From NCBI GenBank assembly GCA_004298435.1, contig SCSF01000116.1, positions 1 to 41,624 of the forward strand: a stretch of 41,624 nt of DNA, in the 5' to 3' direction. A model generated the notes under the pieces. It was not told the DNA's origin, searched no databases, and saw nothing but the letters and a program-made list of their open reading frames with translations. Positions 33,545 through 41,624 of the stretch are shown here, piece after piece. Position numbers and translations under genes: made by a program. Source of the DNA: Beijerinckiaceae bacterium (GTDB lineage: Bacteria > Pseudomonadota > Alphaproteobacteria > Rhizobiales > Beijerinckiaceae). Every line of letters begins with the position of its first letter. Within the stretch, counting starts at the first letter, position 1.

Positions 33545-34255
33545 TCAATACTTGCGGATGAGGCTCACGAGCTTGCCCTGAATACGGACGCGGTCGGGGC
33601 CGAAAATCCGCGTCTCATAAGCCGGATTGGCAGCCTCCAGCGCGATTGAGCCGCCCTTCCTGCGAAGCCGTTTCAGGGTCGCTTCCTCATCGTCGATCAG
33701 GGCGACGATGATATCGCCTGTCTCCGCGGTATCCTGCTTGCGGATGACGACGAGATCGGAATCGAGAATGCCGGCCTCGATCATCGAATCGCCACGGACC
33801 TCAAGCGCGTAATGTTCTCCTGTCGGCAGCATGTCCGGTGGCAGGCTGATCGTGTTGCTGCGGTTTTGCAGCGCAGTGATCGGCGTGCCGGCCGCGATCC
33901 GGCCCATGACGGGGATGGCGACCAGCGCACGCTCGTCCTCGTCCTCAGCCTGCGTCGCTAGCGCACGCACGCGCCCAAGATTGCCCTCGATGACGGACGG
34001 AGAGAATTTTCTGCCGCGGCCGGGCGAGGGCGGGGTGGACGAATCCGGCATCCGCAGCACCTCGAGCGCCCGTGCGCGATTGGGCAGTCGGCGGATGAAG
34101 CCGCGCTCCTCGAGCGCCAGGATCAGCCGATGGATTCCTGATTTGGAGCGCAGATCGAGCGCGTCCTTCATCTCGTCGAAGGACGGCGGAACGCCCGTCT
34201 CTTTCAGCCGCTCATGGATGAAGCGCAGCAGTTCGCTCTGTTTTCTGGTCAGCAT
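33545..34255 (-). CDS. lexA: SOS repressor LexA
   Basis: This 236-residue repressor has an N-terminal winged helix-turn-helix ([39 protein letters not shown]). The C-terminal S24 peptidase domain carries the self-cleavage site Ala122-Gly123, nucleophile Ser157 ([10 protein letters not shown]) and Lys195 (EATLKRL). It is longer than the E. coli protein because of a linker of about 35 residues (70-105), as in other Rhizobiales. An SOS box in its promoter indicates autoregulation. Confidence 0.95.
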   Translation of the reverse strand: MLTRKQSELLRFIHERLKETGVPPSFDEMKDALDLRSKSGIHRLILALEERGFIRRLPNRARALEVLRMPDSSTPPSPGRGRKFSPSVIEGNLGRVRALATQAEDEDERALVAIPVMGRIAAGTPITALQNRSNTISLPPDMLPTGEHYALEVRGDSMIEAGILDSDLVVIRKQDTAETGDIIVALIDDEEATLKRLRRKGGSIALEAANPAYETRIFGPDRVRIQGKLVSLIRKY

Positions 34256-34377
34256 CGGTTCCCACTCTCGGCCGCGTTCGGCCCTTCAATCCGGCAATCG
34301 CCTGCCGCCGCCGCGCCCGGCACGAATCAAGCGGCGCGGCCAAGACTGCGGCAAGGCTTTAAACAAAGAGTGAACGA

Positions 34378-34406
34378 AGTCTATCCGTTCTTGCTGTGTT
34401 CCGCAA
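34378..34406 (-). promoter_or_regulatory. lexA promoter with SOS box
   Basis: The alphaproteobacterial SOS box GTTC-N7-GTTC occupies 34387-34401 (GAAC-N7-GAAC on the lexA strand). It lies in the 17-base spacer between TTGCGG (34401-34406) and TAGACT (34378-34383), so bound LexA would block RNA polymerase. Confidence 0.75.
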
Positions 34407-34433
34407 GAGGCAGGGTGGGACGGGGACGTGGCC

Positions 34434-35228
34434 CTACTCCCCCATCTTCACCCCGACAAAATCAGTCAGTATCACCGCGAGCGGTTCGGGGCTCACCTTG
34501 ATCGAGCCTGTGAATGGCTTGTCGATTACGACGGTGATCAGGAGTTCCGACAAGATCAGGATCGCCAGCATTCCCGCCATCAGCACCTGCGCGCGCAGAT
34601 TCTTCGTTCCAAAGAAGAATGTAAAAACGATGGTGACGACCGCGCCGCCGAAAAGCACGGCCCACAGGACTCCGGGAATGGCGCCCTCTGCCGCCGCAAG
34701 CCTGACGCGGCGTGTCTGGGTCAGGACGTCAAGTTGTGAGAATATTTCAGGCATCACAGCAGTATTGCGTGGTGCGGCGGAATTTGGCGTCAGCAGAGTC
34801 GCGTAGATCGCGTTGAGTTTTTCCCATGTCTTGTGGCTTGCAACGCCACGCTCCATGGCGGGCCACTCATCCGAAATGGCGGACTCGAGATAGCCGGTCA
34901 ACGCCTTGCTGAGCGCAGCGCCCTGCGGCTTGTCGAGGCCATTCGCCAGATGATAGAGCGCCGCCGCCGCGCCACCCTCCTTCATCACAGTCACCTCTGC
35001 ATCCGAATATTTCTGCCAGACGACGATGACTGAAAAGGCGAGGAGCACGGCATAGAGCACGCCGACGGTCGCGAATTTGAAGCCGGCCACCTCGTTATTG
35101 ACGGCAAGCTTCTCAAGCTTGACGTAGCGCCGGACGACCACAGGCCCGAGCATCGAAAGCACAGTGCCAAGGCCGACAAGAAGAATGCCGGAAACCCAGA
35201 GCGGGGCGGAGGTGAGGAACGCGACCAT
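34434..35228 (-). CDS. DUF4239 (bestrophin-like) membrane protein
   Basis: This is a 264-residue membrane protein. Two helices lie at about residues 8-28 and 45-70, with the family segment VNNEVAGFKFATVGVLYAVL followed by LAFSVIVVWQKYSDAE. A central soluble region follows, then two more helices near 180-225 (GVLWAVLFGGAVVTIVFTFF). The DUF4239 assignment is from pattern recognition; the function is unknown. The ATG at 35228 follows GGGAG and begins immediately before the first helix; the in-frame extension to 35438 overlaps the neighbouring gene start and is rejected. Confidence 0.75.
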   Translation of the reverse strand: MVAFLTSAPLWVSGILLVGLGTVLSMLGPVVVRRYVKLEKLAVNNEVAGFKFATVGVLYAVLLAFSVIVVWQKYSDAEVTVMKEGGAAAALYHLANGLDKPQGAALSKALTGYLESAISDEWPAMERGVASHKTWEKLNAIYATLLTPNSAAPRNTAVMPEIFSQLDVLTQTRRVRLAAAEGAIPGVLWAVLFGGAVVTIVFTFFFGTKNLRAQVLMAGMLAILILSELLITVVIDKPFTGSIKVSPEPLAVILTDFVGVKMGE

Positions 35229-35436
35229 CTCATGTCTCCCTTGGGTCTCGATGCCCGGTTTATATGCGCAGGCGTTGGGGCAGGGGCCGCAAAAGCCCTG
35301 AAAACCGGCTTGTACGAGAGCTTCGGCTCGAAGTGACGCATTCTCCATTTTCCTGATGGTTATAGATCGAGTTTTGGCCGGGATCGCTCGGCTATTTTCG
35401 TTACCCACAGCCCGGCAGCCGGCATAGGCTGGCGGC

Positions 35437-35679
35437 ATGGACCAAAAATACTGGTTTCCGGCAAAGCGTTACGGCTCGGGTTGGGGCCTTCCGAACAGGT
35501 GGCAAGGCTGGGTGACGCTTGCCATGTTTGTAGCGCTCATCGCCGCCGGCGCGTTTGTGTTTCCGCCGCGCGAAAACATAGCTGCCTGTCTCGTCTATGT
35601 TGCAGTTGTTTGCGTTGCTCTCGTGCTTGTCTGCTGGTGGAAAGGTGAGCCGCCGCACTGGCGATGGGGCCGAGATTGA
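35437..35679 (+). CDS. Small membrane protein, unknown function
   Basis: This 80-residue protein starts MDQKYWFPAKRYGSGWGLPN. Two hydrophobic helices lie at about residues 24-42 and 49-66 (WVTLAMFVALIAAGAFV and LVYVAVVCVALVLVCWWKG), with a basic, Trp-rich tail. The aromatic N-terminal stretch looks conserved-type rather than random. It is divergent from the DUF4239 gene. The 198 bases after it, up to 35877, show nothing recognisable. Confidence 0.6.
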   Translation: MDQKYWFPAKRYGSGWGLPNRWQGWVTLAMFVALIAAGAFVFPPRENIAACLVYVAVVCVALVLVCWWKGEPPHWRWGRD

Positions 35680-35877
35680 GCTTCATCGGCAAAGAAGAGT
35701 TGGTATGCCAGATCGCACGGCGCGCGAGCCAGAAGCTGCTTCGAAATTGGTCCGTGCCAGTAGCGTCAGGCAGTGCTTTTGAGAGCATAAAGTTCTTTCC
35801 ACAAAAGCAAATTTCCGTTCTCATAGGATCAGAAGCCGGCTCGCAAAGAAGCCGACGCATATATGGGAAGGAATGCC

Positions 35878-38004
35878 ATGAACGAGATGTTGCAGCCGGA
35901 AGTCTTTTTCGGCGCCTGCCCACATGATTGCCCCGACACTTGCTCCATGCTGTTCGACGTGCGCGGCGGCGTGCTGCATGGCGTGCGCGGCAACCCGGAC
36001 CATCCGATGACGCGCGGCGGCCTTTGCGTGAAAGTCAGGGACTACGAAAACCGCCACTATCATCCAGACCGCCTGCTGCATCCGATGCGCCGCGTCGGCC
36101 CGAAAGGCAGCAAAGAGTTCAAGCAGATCACCTGGGATGAAGCGCTCGATGAAATCGTCACTCGCTGGAAAGACATCATCGCGACGTATGGGCCGCAGGC
36201 GATCATTCCCTACAGCTATCTTGGGCATCAGGGCCTCGTGCATGGATTGAACGGCGGCGATGCTTTCTTCAACAAGCTCGGCGCGACTGTCTGCGAGCGG
36301 ACGTTCTGCGGCGAGGGCTCATGCACCGCCTGGCTGTTGACAGTCGGGCCGACAGCAGGCCTCGACCCTGAGAGCTACATCCATTCGAAATACATCGTCA
36401 TCTGGGCCTGCAACAGCGTCAGCACCAATCTGCATCATTGGGCGATCGTCAGGGATGCGCAGAAGCTTGGCGCCAAGGTCGTCGTCATCGATTCCTACAG
36501 ATCGCGCACGGCGAAGGATGCCGACTGGCACATCTGCCCGAAGCCCGGCACGGATGGCGCGCTCGCCATGGCGCTCATCAATTCGATCATCGAGCAGGGA
36601 CTTGTCGATCGCGATTATGTCGAAAACTACACGGTCGGCTTCGAAGAACTGAAGGAGCGCGCAAGCACGCGCACGCCCGAATGGGCGGAGGCGATCACCG
36701 GCGTTCCCGCGGCGGACATTCGCAAGCTCGCTTATGAACTCGCAACCGAGCAGCCGGCGGCGATCCGCATGGGCGTCGCTCTCGAACGGCACTTCGGCGG
36801 CGGCCAGACGATCCGCGCCGTCACATGTATCCCGGCGCTGACCGGCGCATGGCGGCATGTCGGCGGCGGCGTCACGCAATTCCCCGTATGGGAGCACCCT
36901 TACAAATTTGACGTGATCTGCCGGCCTGACCTGATCCCGGAAGGCACGCGCGTCGTCAGCAATTTGCAGATCGGCCGCGCACTCACGGGAGAGATTCCGC
37001 TCGATCCGCCGATCATGTCGATGATGTGCTGGAATTCCAATCCGGTGACTCAAGCGCCGGAGACGGAGAAGATCATCGCTGGCCTGAAGCGGGAGGATCT
37101 GTTCCTCGTATCCGCCGAGCACTTCATCTCGGATACCGCATCCTATGCGGATATCGTTCTGCCCGCCTCAATGGGCGCCGAGATGGAAGACATGATCCTG
37201 TCATGGGGCCATCTCTATCTGACCTATAACACCAAATGCGTGGAGTCTCCCGGCGAAGCCATTCCGAACAACGAGATTTTCCGCCGTCTTGCGGCGCGTC
37301 TCGGCTTCGAGGAAGAGAACTTCAAATGGAGCGATACGGAGTGTCTCGAACATTATGTCGATTGGGATTCTCCGGCCTGCGAAGGCATCGATCTCGACTA
37401 TCTGCGCAAGCATGGTTTTGCGCGGCTGAAGGTCGGCACGGCTGATGATCGCGTTCCGCACAAGGAAGGCAACTTCCCGACTTCAACGGGCAAATGCCAT
37501 CTCATCATCGAGGGCGCGAAAAACTTCGTCGCCGGGCCGTTCCGGCAGATGTATGAAGGCTTCCAGCCCGGTGAGGATCTCGATCCGCTGCCCGATTATG
37601 TCGGCCCGCGCGAGTCGCATACGAATGATCCGGAACTCGCCAAACGCTATCCGCTCAACATCGTCTCTCCGAAGAGCCACGCTTTCCTGAATTCCTGCTA
37701 CGCGAACATGAAAGAGAAGCAGCAGACTCAGGGCGAGCAATTCGTGCTGATCAGTCAGCGGGACGCCGATGCGCGCGGCATAAGGAATGGCGATCGCGTC
37801 AAGGTTATGAATGCGCGCGGCGCGTTCAAGGGCGTGGCGCGCATTACCGAAGATGTGACGTCCGGCATCGTCGTCGCCACGCTCGGCTATTGGCGGCAAC
37901 TGAATGACGGCACGGTGAACAGCATCAGCTCGGCCAACTTCACCGACATGGGCCATGCGCCGTCATTCTCCGACAATCTCGTGGAGGTGATGCTCGCGAA
38001 TTAG
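35878..38004 (+). CDS. Molybdopterin oxidoreductase (DMSO reductase/formate dehydrogenase superfamily)
   Basis: This 708-residue catalytic subunit has a 4Fe-4S motif at the N-terminus, Cys14-x3-Cys18-x3-Cys22-x27-Cys50 (CPHDCPDTC ... GGLC). It is followed by ITWDEALDEIVTRWKDI and the molybdopterin-binding regions (CWNSNPVTQAPET, HFISDTASYADIVLPA) and the C-terminal MopB domain (FVLISQRDADARGIRNGDRV). The likely metal-ligand zone is Cys-rich (TVCERTFCGEGSC). No Tat signal, electron-transfer subunit or chaperone gene is adjacent, so it is probably a soluble, stand-alone cytoplasmic enzyme of unknown substrate. The ATG at 35878 follows GGAAGGA. Confidence 0.85.
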   Translation: MNEMLQPEVFFGACPHDCPDTCSMLFDVRGGVLHGVRGNPDHPMTRGGLCVKVRDYENRHYHPDRLLHPMRRVGPKGSKEFKQITWDEALDEIVTRWKDIIATYGPQAIIPYSYLGHQGLVHGLNGGDAFFNKLGATVCERTFCGEGSCTAWLLTVGPTAGLDPESYIHSKYIVIWACNSVSTNLHHWAIVRDAQKLGAKVVVIDSYRSRTAKDADWHICPKPGTDGALAMALINSIIEQGLVDRDYVENYTVGFEELKERASTRTPEWAEAITGVPAADIRKLAYELATEQPAAIRMGVALERHFGGGQTIRAVTCIPALTGAWRHVGGGVTQFPVWEHPYKFDVICRPDLIPEGTRVVSNLQIGRALTGEIPLDPPIMSMMCWNSNPVTQAPETEKIIAGLKREDLFLVSAEHFISDTASYADIVLPASMGAEMEDMILSWGHLYLTYNTKCVESPGEAIPNNEIFRRLAARLGFEEENFKWSDTECLEHYVDWDSPACEGIDLDYLRKHGFARLKVGTADDRVPHKEGNFPTSTGKCHLIIEGAKNFVAGPFRQMYEGFQPGEDLDPLPDYVGPRESHTNDPELAKRYPLNIVSPKSHAFLNSCYANMKEKQQTQGEQFVLISQRDADARGIRNGDRVKVMNARGAFKGVARITEDVTSGIVVATLGYWRQLNDGTVNSISSANFTDMGHAPSFSDNLVEVMLAN

Positions 38005-38020
38005 ACAGTCGGACTCCCTC

Positions 38021-38120
38021 TTTCCCGGCCGAAGCGCAGCTTCGAGCCGGGAACCAGAGCTATAAGCTCCAGATCTGGACCCCGGATCTTCACCGCTTCG
38101 CGGCTCGTCCGGGGAAGGGG
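38021..38120 (+). repeat. R2 core copy
   Basis: CCCGGCCGAAGCGCAGCTTC, GACCCCGGATCTTCACCGC and GGCTCGTCCGGGGAAGGGG match the R2 core, but the terminal inverted repeats are not clear. It lies between the oxidoreductase and the convergent lipB. Confidence 0.7.
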
Positions 38121-38136
38121 TTGCAGACGAGAAGCT

Positions 38137-38865
38137 TCACGCACGCGGCGCGGCTGCCGTGCTTCCGAAGATCTCTTCAAACTCCCGAAGCAGGACAGCA
38201 TCGACCTCGGCCATACAGGCGGCAAGGCCGAGATCTTTGAAGCTCGTCACGCCAAGATGCGCCTCGGCGATGCCGCAGGGGACGATGGCCGAAAAATGCG
38301 ATAAGTCCGGCGCGACGTTCAGGGCTATGCCGTGGAAGGACACCCAGCGGCGGACGCGGATGCCGAGCGCGGCGATCTTGTCCTCGGCTGATTCGCCATT
38401 GAGGCCCCGTGGCTTGCAGGGCCGGGCGACCCAGACGCCAACACGGTCCTCGCGCGTCTCGCCTTCGATGTCGAAGCCGTCGAGGGTCTGGACGATCCAG
38501 CGTTCCAGGGCAGCGACGAAAGCGCGCAAGTCCGGCTGACGGCGCTTCAGGTCGAGCATCACATAGGCAACGCGCTGGCCCGGCCCATGATAGGTAAACT
38601 GTCCGCCGCGCCCGGTGCGATGCACGGGAAAGCGCGCCTCGATGAGGTCGCTCTCGCGCGCCGAGGTGCCAGCGGTATAAAGCGGCGGATGCTCGAGAAG
38701 AAACACCGCCTCGGCGGCTTGCCCGGCCGCGATGGCCTCGACGCGGGCCTCCATAGCGGCAACAGCTTCCTCATAAGGCGTCGCCCCTTCAAGGACATGC
38801 CATTCCACAGGCGGTGAATCGCCTTGCGGCAGCATGGAGGGTGAAAGGCTGGCGCGGCTCAGCAT
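38137..38865 (-). CDS. lipB: Octanoyl-[acyl carrier protein]:protein octanoyltransferase
   Basis: This 242-residue enzyme transfers octanoate from ACP to lipoyl domains, which LipA then sulfurates. Motifs visible are [32 protein letters not shown], the catalytic Lys163 ([20 protein letters not shown]) and the acyl-thioester Cys197 (IVPCGI). It is encoded 30 kb from lipA. The tRNA-Leu gene lies divergently upstream. Confidence 0.95.
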   Translation of the reverse strand: MLSRASLSPSMLPQGDSPPVEWHVLEGATPYEEAVAAMEARVEAIAAGQAAEAVFLLEHPPLYTAGTSARESDLIEARFPVHRTGRGGQFTYHGPGQRVAYVMLDLKRRQPDLRAFVAALERWIVQTLDGFDIEGETREDRVGVWVARPCKPRGLNGESAEDKIAALGIRVRRWVSFHGIALNVAPDLSHFSAIVPCGIAEAHLGVTSFKDLGLAACMAEVDAVLLREFEEIFGSTAAAPRA

Positions 38866-38992
38866 GTCCTGTTTTTTAGTCCAGCCGTTGAACTGTGCAA
38901 GTCAGGATGCACGCTCTGGCGCTTGTCACGGCCCAGCCTTTTTGTTAGACGACACGCCTGCCGATTTGGCCGGGTCCGGCCTCATCGCTTTT

Positions 38993-39077
38993 GCGGCCAT
39001 GGCGGAACTGGTAGACGCGCTAGCTTGAGGTGCTAGTGGGGAGACCCGTGGAGGTTCGAGTCCTCTTGGCCGCACCA
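38993..39077 (+). tRNA. tRNA-Leu (anticodon GAG)
   Basis: An 85-base class II tRNA. The acceptor stem GCGGCCA pairs with TGGCCGC, the D arm holds GGCGGAACTGGTAGACGC, and the anticodon stem CTAGC/GCTAG surrounds the loop TTGAGGT with anticodon GAG. A variable arm (GGGGAGACCCGT) is followed by the T arm GGAGGTTCGAGTCCTCT, and CCA is encoded. The 183 bases that follow to 39260 hold nothing I can name. Confidence 0.95.
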
Positions 39078-39260
39078 AAGCAAAATCTGCGACGTTTAAA
39101 CTATTGTTTTTATTATGAAAATTTTCAGGTGAGGGAATTTTTTCGGAAGGTGAGAGAATAGATTTCCCGGTTTCGCTCTTCTTTCCCGTTCTCTGTGCAG
39201 CGTTCCTTGCGGTTTTTTCGCGGCCCACTTCGCATGTGTACGGCGACACCCTGTCAGCGA

Positions 39261-39503
39261 TCATTTAGCTGAGGCGAAAACCAATCGGGTAATCCGCGAG
39301 ACAAAGACGATCAACACCAGTCCGATAAGCATGTGAACAATCACCTTTCCGATCGCCGCGCCCAATTCAACGTGGGCGAAGTGTGAGGCGTGTGCGACCG
39401 CGACCGAGCTAGCGACTGCATTAACCAGCTCGTTCAGGCCGCTAATGATTTGCAAGAATCCTATGATACGGATCACGAGCGCAAATATGTCTTCGCTTGT
39501 CAT
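39261..39503 (-). CDS. Small membrane protein, unknown function
   Basis: This 80-residue protein starts MTSEDIFALVIRIIGFLQII. It has two hydrophobic helices (about residues 6-30 and 50-72, the second GAAIGKVIVHMLIGLVLIVF). GGGGG lies seven bases before the ATG. The reading frame continues upstream into a recombinase remnant, but the ribosome binding site and the clean membrane protein support a start at 39503. No family is recognised. Confidence 0.6.
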   Translation of the reverse strand: MTSEDIFALVIRIIGFLQIISGLNELVNAVASSVAVAHASHFAHVELGAAIGKVIVHMLIGLVLIVFVSRITRLVFASAK

Positions 39504-39504
39504 T

Positions 39505-39710
39505 TGTTTCCCCCAGCTTGCCAGATCGGGCCGCAGAGCGCGATAGACTGATGCCGTGCCAATGCCAAGCTTGCCAGCTATTGCCTTCCTTGTCAGGCCA
39601 TACTTTGCGAGCTTGGAATTTGGCGCAGGTGCCAAGCAGGTAGATCATGAGCTTGCCGGTTGGAGCCGACGCATCGAGGTCCAAAGACAAAATCTTCAAC
39701 GTCAGCCCCT
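39505..39710 (-). pseudogene. Serine recombinase (resolvase/invertase) remnant
   Basis: Two frames carry pieces of one protein. From about 39705 to 39616 the sequence LTLKILSLDLDASAPTGKLM followed by IYLLGTCAKF matches the end of the resolvase catalytic domain. From about 39611, shifted by one frame, LAKYGLTRKAIAGKLGIGTA followed by SVYRAL is the C-terminal helix-turn-helix. The roughly 30 residues that normally join them (ERE...GRK) are missing, and the N-terminal two thirds are cut off by the R2 element. It is therefore truncated, deleted and frameshifted. Confidence 0.75.
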
Positions 39711-39913
39711 TAGAGCAGTTCACGAATTGAGTGAATCATGGGGTCCTGAAAACCACCCCTTTCCCGGACGAGACCGCAAAGCGGTCGATGATCCGGGACC
39801 CAGACTTTAGGTTTACGGTCTCTGGATCCCGGCTCGAAGCTGCGCTTCGGCCGGGAAAGAGGAGGCTCGATGATCTGAATAGCGACGGTTCCACCAAATC
39901 GTGAAGCGCTTTA
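39711..39913 (-). repeat. R2 element, full-length inverted copy
   Basis: TAGAGCAGTTCACGAATTGA at one end and GTGAAGCGCTTTA at the other; the body is the near-identical reverse complement of 12321-12518 (GGGACCCAGACTTTAGG, CTGCGCTTCGGCCGGGA). It sits directly against the recombinase remnant. The remaining 99 bases to 40012 show nothing recognisable. Confidence 0.8.
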
Positions 39914-40012
39914 GGTGCCAAAATCTCAACGACCTTGGCCAGACGCGGCATTAAACGTGCAGGGGCGGGTGCTGAGAGTTTGCCGCGGTCCATCTTAACA
40001 AGCAGCGCGTTC

Positions 40013-40975
40013 TTACGAATGCGCGGCTGGCTGCTGTGGCCGTTTGACAGTGGTACCGTTTCTCTTCTCGAATTTCGCGCTCTGCCGATGCGCCAGAACC
40101 TTGGCCAGTATGGCCTCGGTTTCCGAGCGCCAGCCCTTCGGCGCGTCGCGGAATTTCGGCGGAGCGCCGTCGTCCGGTACGAGACGGACGATATGGAAGC
40201 CGCGCTTTTTCAATTCCACCAGCAGCTTCGGCAGCATCAGGGCGGTCGAGCGATGCGTATCGTGCAAAAGCAGAATGCCACGGCGCTCTTTTTCGAGCCG
40301 TTCGAGCACGAGTTTCAGTTCTTCATCCGGCGTCATGCTGCGCCAGTCGGAGGCCCAGAGATCGGCGCCGAAAATCCCGATGTTCTTCGCTTTCAGCCAG
40401 GCATCGAGGCTCGGCGTATCGGCGAAGCCGGGAAAGCGGAAGAAGCGGATTTCTGACGCCGGGTTTTCAGCCAAAGTTTTCCCGCCATAAGCCGCCTTCT
40501 CATCCGCCGCGAAACCCTTCTCGATATCGGCCTCTGCCGCTTTTTCGGACATCAGCCTCAGCGTTCTGGCCGGGTGCGAAAATGTATGGTTGCCGAGCGT
40601 TTCGCCGTCCGCGACTTCGCGCCGGACCAGGGCCGGATGGGCCGCGGCATTGCGGCCGATCAGAAAGAAGGTCGCATGCACGCATTGCTTGGCGAGCGCG
40701 TTGAGGACGAGAGGCGTGGTTTTCGGCGACGGCCCGTCATCAAACGTCAGAACGACTTCGTGATCGGCGAGATCGAGCGTCTGCGGATAGGTTTTGAGAC
40801 CTATGGCGAAGCCGCCTTTGGTGCCGAGAGCGAGCGTCCGCTCCGGTCCCAGCGTGCCGGCGGGGCAGGCCGCGCCGGCGGCAGCCGGAGCAGCGCCAAG
40901 CGTGAGGCTCGACAGGACACAGAGCGAAGCGAAAAAAGGCCCGATCAATTTCAAGGCTGGTGACTTTCCCGGCAT
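40013..40975 (-). CDS. Polysaccharide deacetylase (NodB homology domain), secreted
   Basis: This 320-residue protein has a signal peptide (LIGPFFASLCVLSSLTLGAA ... AAAG). NodB-domain motifs are all present: MT1 TFDDGPSPKTT with the catalytic Asp pair, MT2 HTFSHPARTL with the metal His residues, MT3 RFFRFPGFADT, MT4 DLWASDW and MT5 ILLLHDTH. The substrate is probably an N-acetylated glycan in the periplasm such as peptidoglycan or an exopolysaccharide. The last 40 residues are basic and low in complexity. It is divergent from mgtE. Confidence 0.9.
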   Translation of the reverse strand: MPGKSPALKLIGPFFASLCVLSSLTLGAAPAAAGAACPAGTLGPERTLALGTKGGFAIGLKTYPQTLDLADHEVVLTFDDGPSPKTTPLVLNALAKQCVHATFFLIGRNAAAHPALVRREVADGETLGNHTFSHPARTLRLMSEKAAEADIEKGFAADEKAAYGGKTLAENPASEIRFFRFPGFADTPSLDAWLKAKNIGIFGADLWASDWRSMTPDEELKLVLERLEKERRGILLLHDTHRSTALMLPKLLVELKKRGFHIVRLVPDDGAPPKFRDAPKGWRSETEAILAKVLAHRQSAKFEKRNGTTVKRPQQPAAHS

Positions 40976-41109
40976 GAATGGTTTGCCTTGCGCGCTCTCA
41001 ATTCCTATGAACCCGAAGCGGCAGGATTGAAACGAGCTTGGCAGTGAAAATCAGGCGCAAATGTGAGCGCCGCATCAAACTCTGTAAGTGATTGCGCGAG
41101 GATTGCAGC

Positions 41110-41624
41110 ATGACCGACCCGAGGCACGAGCCTGATCCTGCGGAAGCGCTTGTCGAGGACTCTGAGGCGCCGGCCAAGGAGGAGCTGTCTCCTATCAACG
41201 ACGAAGAGGGAAACATCCGTCCGCAATTCGTCGCAGCGGTCGAGGCAGCGATCGAGGCGGAAAACCAGGAGGAGTTGCGCCAGCTTGCCGGTGATCTGCA
41301 TGAGGCCGATCTCGCGAGCCTGTTGGAAGCGCTGCCGCCCGAACTGCGCCCGAAGCTCATAGCGCTTCTGGGCCGTGATTTCGATTTTGCGGCGCTGATC
41401 GAACTCGACGCGCGGATTCGCGACGAGATCTGTCAGGAATTGCCAACACAAGTGCTTGCCGAAGGCATGAGCGCGCTTGAAGCCGACGATGCGCTGATTC
41501 TCCTCGAAGACCTCGACAAGCATGAACAAGCGGAAATTCTCGAAGCCTTGCCTGCTGTCGAGCGGGCGGCGCTTGAGCGCTCTCTGGAATATGCGGAGGA
41601 TTCAGCCGGCAGGCTGATGCAGAC
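41110..41624 (+). CDS. mgtE: Magnesium transporter MgtE (N-terminal part, cut by window edge)
   Basis: 171 codons are visible from the ATG at 41110, with GAGGAT upstream, to the window edge. After an acidic 35-residue start comes the MgtE N domain: LRQLAGDLHEADLASLLEAL, LGRDFDFAALIELDARIRDE, ADDALILLEDLDKHEQAEIL, and EDSAGRLMQ at the entry to the first CBS domain. The CBS pair and the five-helix channel lie outside the window. MgtE imports Mg2+ across the inner membrane, with the N and CBS domains acting as the gate sensor. Confidence 0.9.
   Translation, partial: MTDPRHEPDPAEALVEDSEAPAKEELSPINDEEGNIRPQFVAAVEAAIEAENQEELRQLAGDLHEADLASLLEALPPELRPKLIALLGRDFDFAALIELDARIRDEICQELPTQVLAEGMSALEADDALILLEDLDKHEQAEILEALPAVERAALERSLEYAEDSAGRLMQ

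Noticed and set aside
35664-35927. 87-codon frame between the small membrane protein and the oxidoreductase
   Set aside because: It overlaps both real genes, has no ribosome binding site and shows no recognisable motif.
38926-39264. Minus-strand frame of 112 codons across the tRNA-Leu gene
   Set aside because: Its RPRGLEPPRVSPLAPQ segment is the well-known artefact produced by translating the antisense of tRNA-Leu.
39261-39635. A single 124-residue protein joining a helix-turn-helix to two membrane helices
   Set aside because: The first 44 residues are the resolvase relic; GGGGG and ATG at 39503 support an independent small membrane protein.
40976-41109. Mg2+ riboswitch (M-box or ykkC-like) before mgtE
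   Set aside because: The leader is too short and shows no conserved core or terminator hairpin.

Overview
The window reads as a chromosomal segment of an alphaproteobacterium of the Rhizobiales/Hyphomicrobiales. The evidence is the ftsB-pdhA-pdhB-pdhC-lpd-lipA-ratA order with a lipoyl domain on PdhB, the fused ispDF gene, dus-ntrB-ntrC-ntrY-ntrX, and a LexA with a GTTC-N7-GTTC SOS box. A pqqA gene, an OprO/P-like porin and dense intergenic palindromes fit a Beijerinckiaceae-type, possibly methylotrophic, organism; that last placement is inference.

Layout. 1-1010: the start of a membrane sensor protein (minus strand, cut by the window edge) diverges from a 25-residue pqqA. Between them lie three 9-bp repeats at an 11-bp period, and pqqA is followed by two hairpins. 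1090-9000: ftsB, the pyruvate dehydrogenase operon, lipA and ratA. 9071-17081: pncC/cinA and ispDF (both minus) are separated by a block holding a porin, two tandem paralogous secreted proteins with C-x14-C repeats, and a membrane GGDEF-EAL protein. 17226-24823: dusB, ntrB, ntrC, ntrY, ntrX.

24840-27882: directly behind ntrX, in the same direction and tightly spaced, lies a four-gene cassette. It encodes a GT-B glycosyltransferase, a PqqD-like RiPP recognition element (RRE), a 57-codon peptide with a very strong ribosome binding site, and a GT2-TPR glycosyltransferase. This is the best candidate in the window for an undescribed system, a glycosylated or glycosyl-transfer-linked peptide pathway. 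A TupA-like ATP-grasp gene converges on it across a 178-bp repeat.

29061-41624: a ribbon-helix-helix regulator with a probable operator, a PHB-depolymerase-type esterase, an AhpD-like protein, an AsmA protein, lexA, a DUF4239 protein, a small membrane protein, a molybdopterin oxidoreductase, lipB, tRNA-Leu(GAG), another small membrane protein, a broken serine recombinase, a polysaccharide deacetylase and the start of mgtE.

Functional links: LipB and LipA make the lipoyl cofactor carried by PdhB and PdhC and reoxidised by Lpd. NtrBC and NtrYX form the nitrogen/redox two-component block. The intergenic spaces hold several families of dispersed palindromic repeats; one is about 200 bp with CTAG-ended terminal inverted repeats, like a MITE. 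Repeat ends supply the stop codons of at least two genes.
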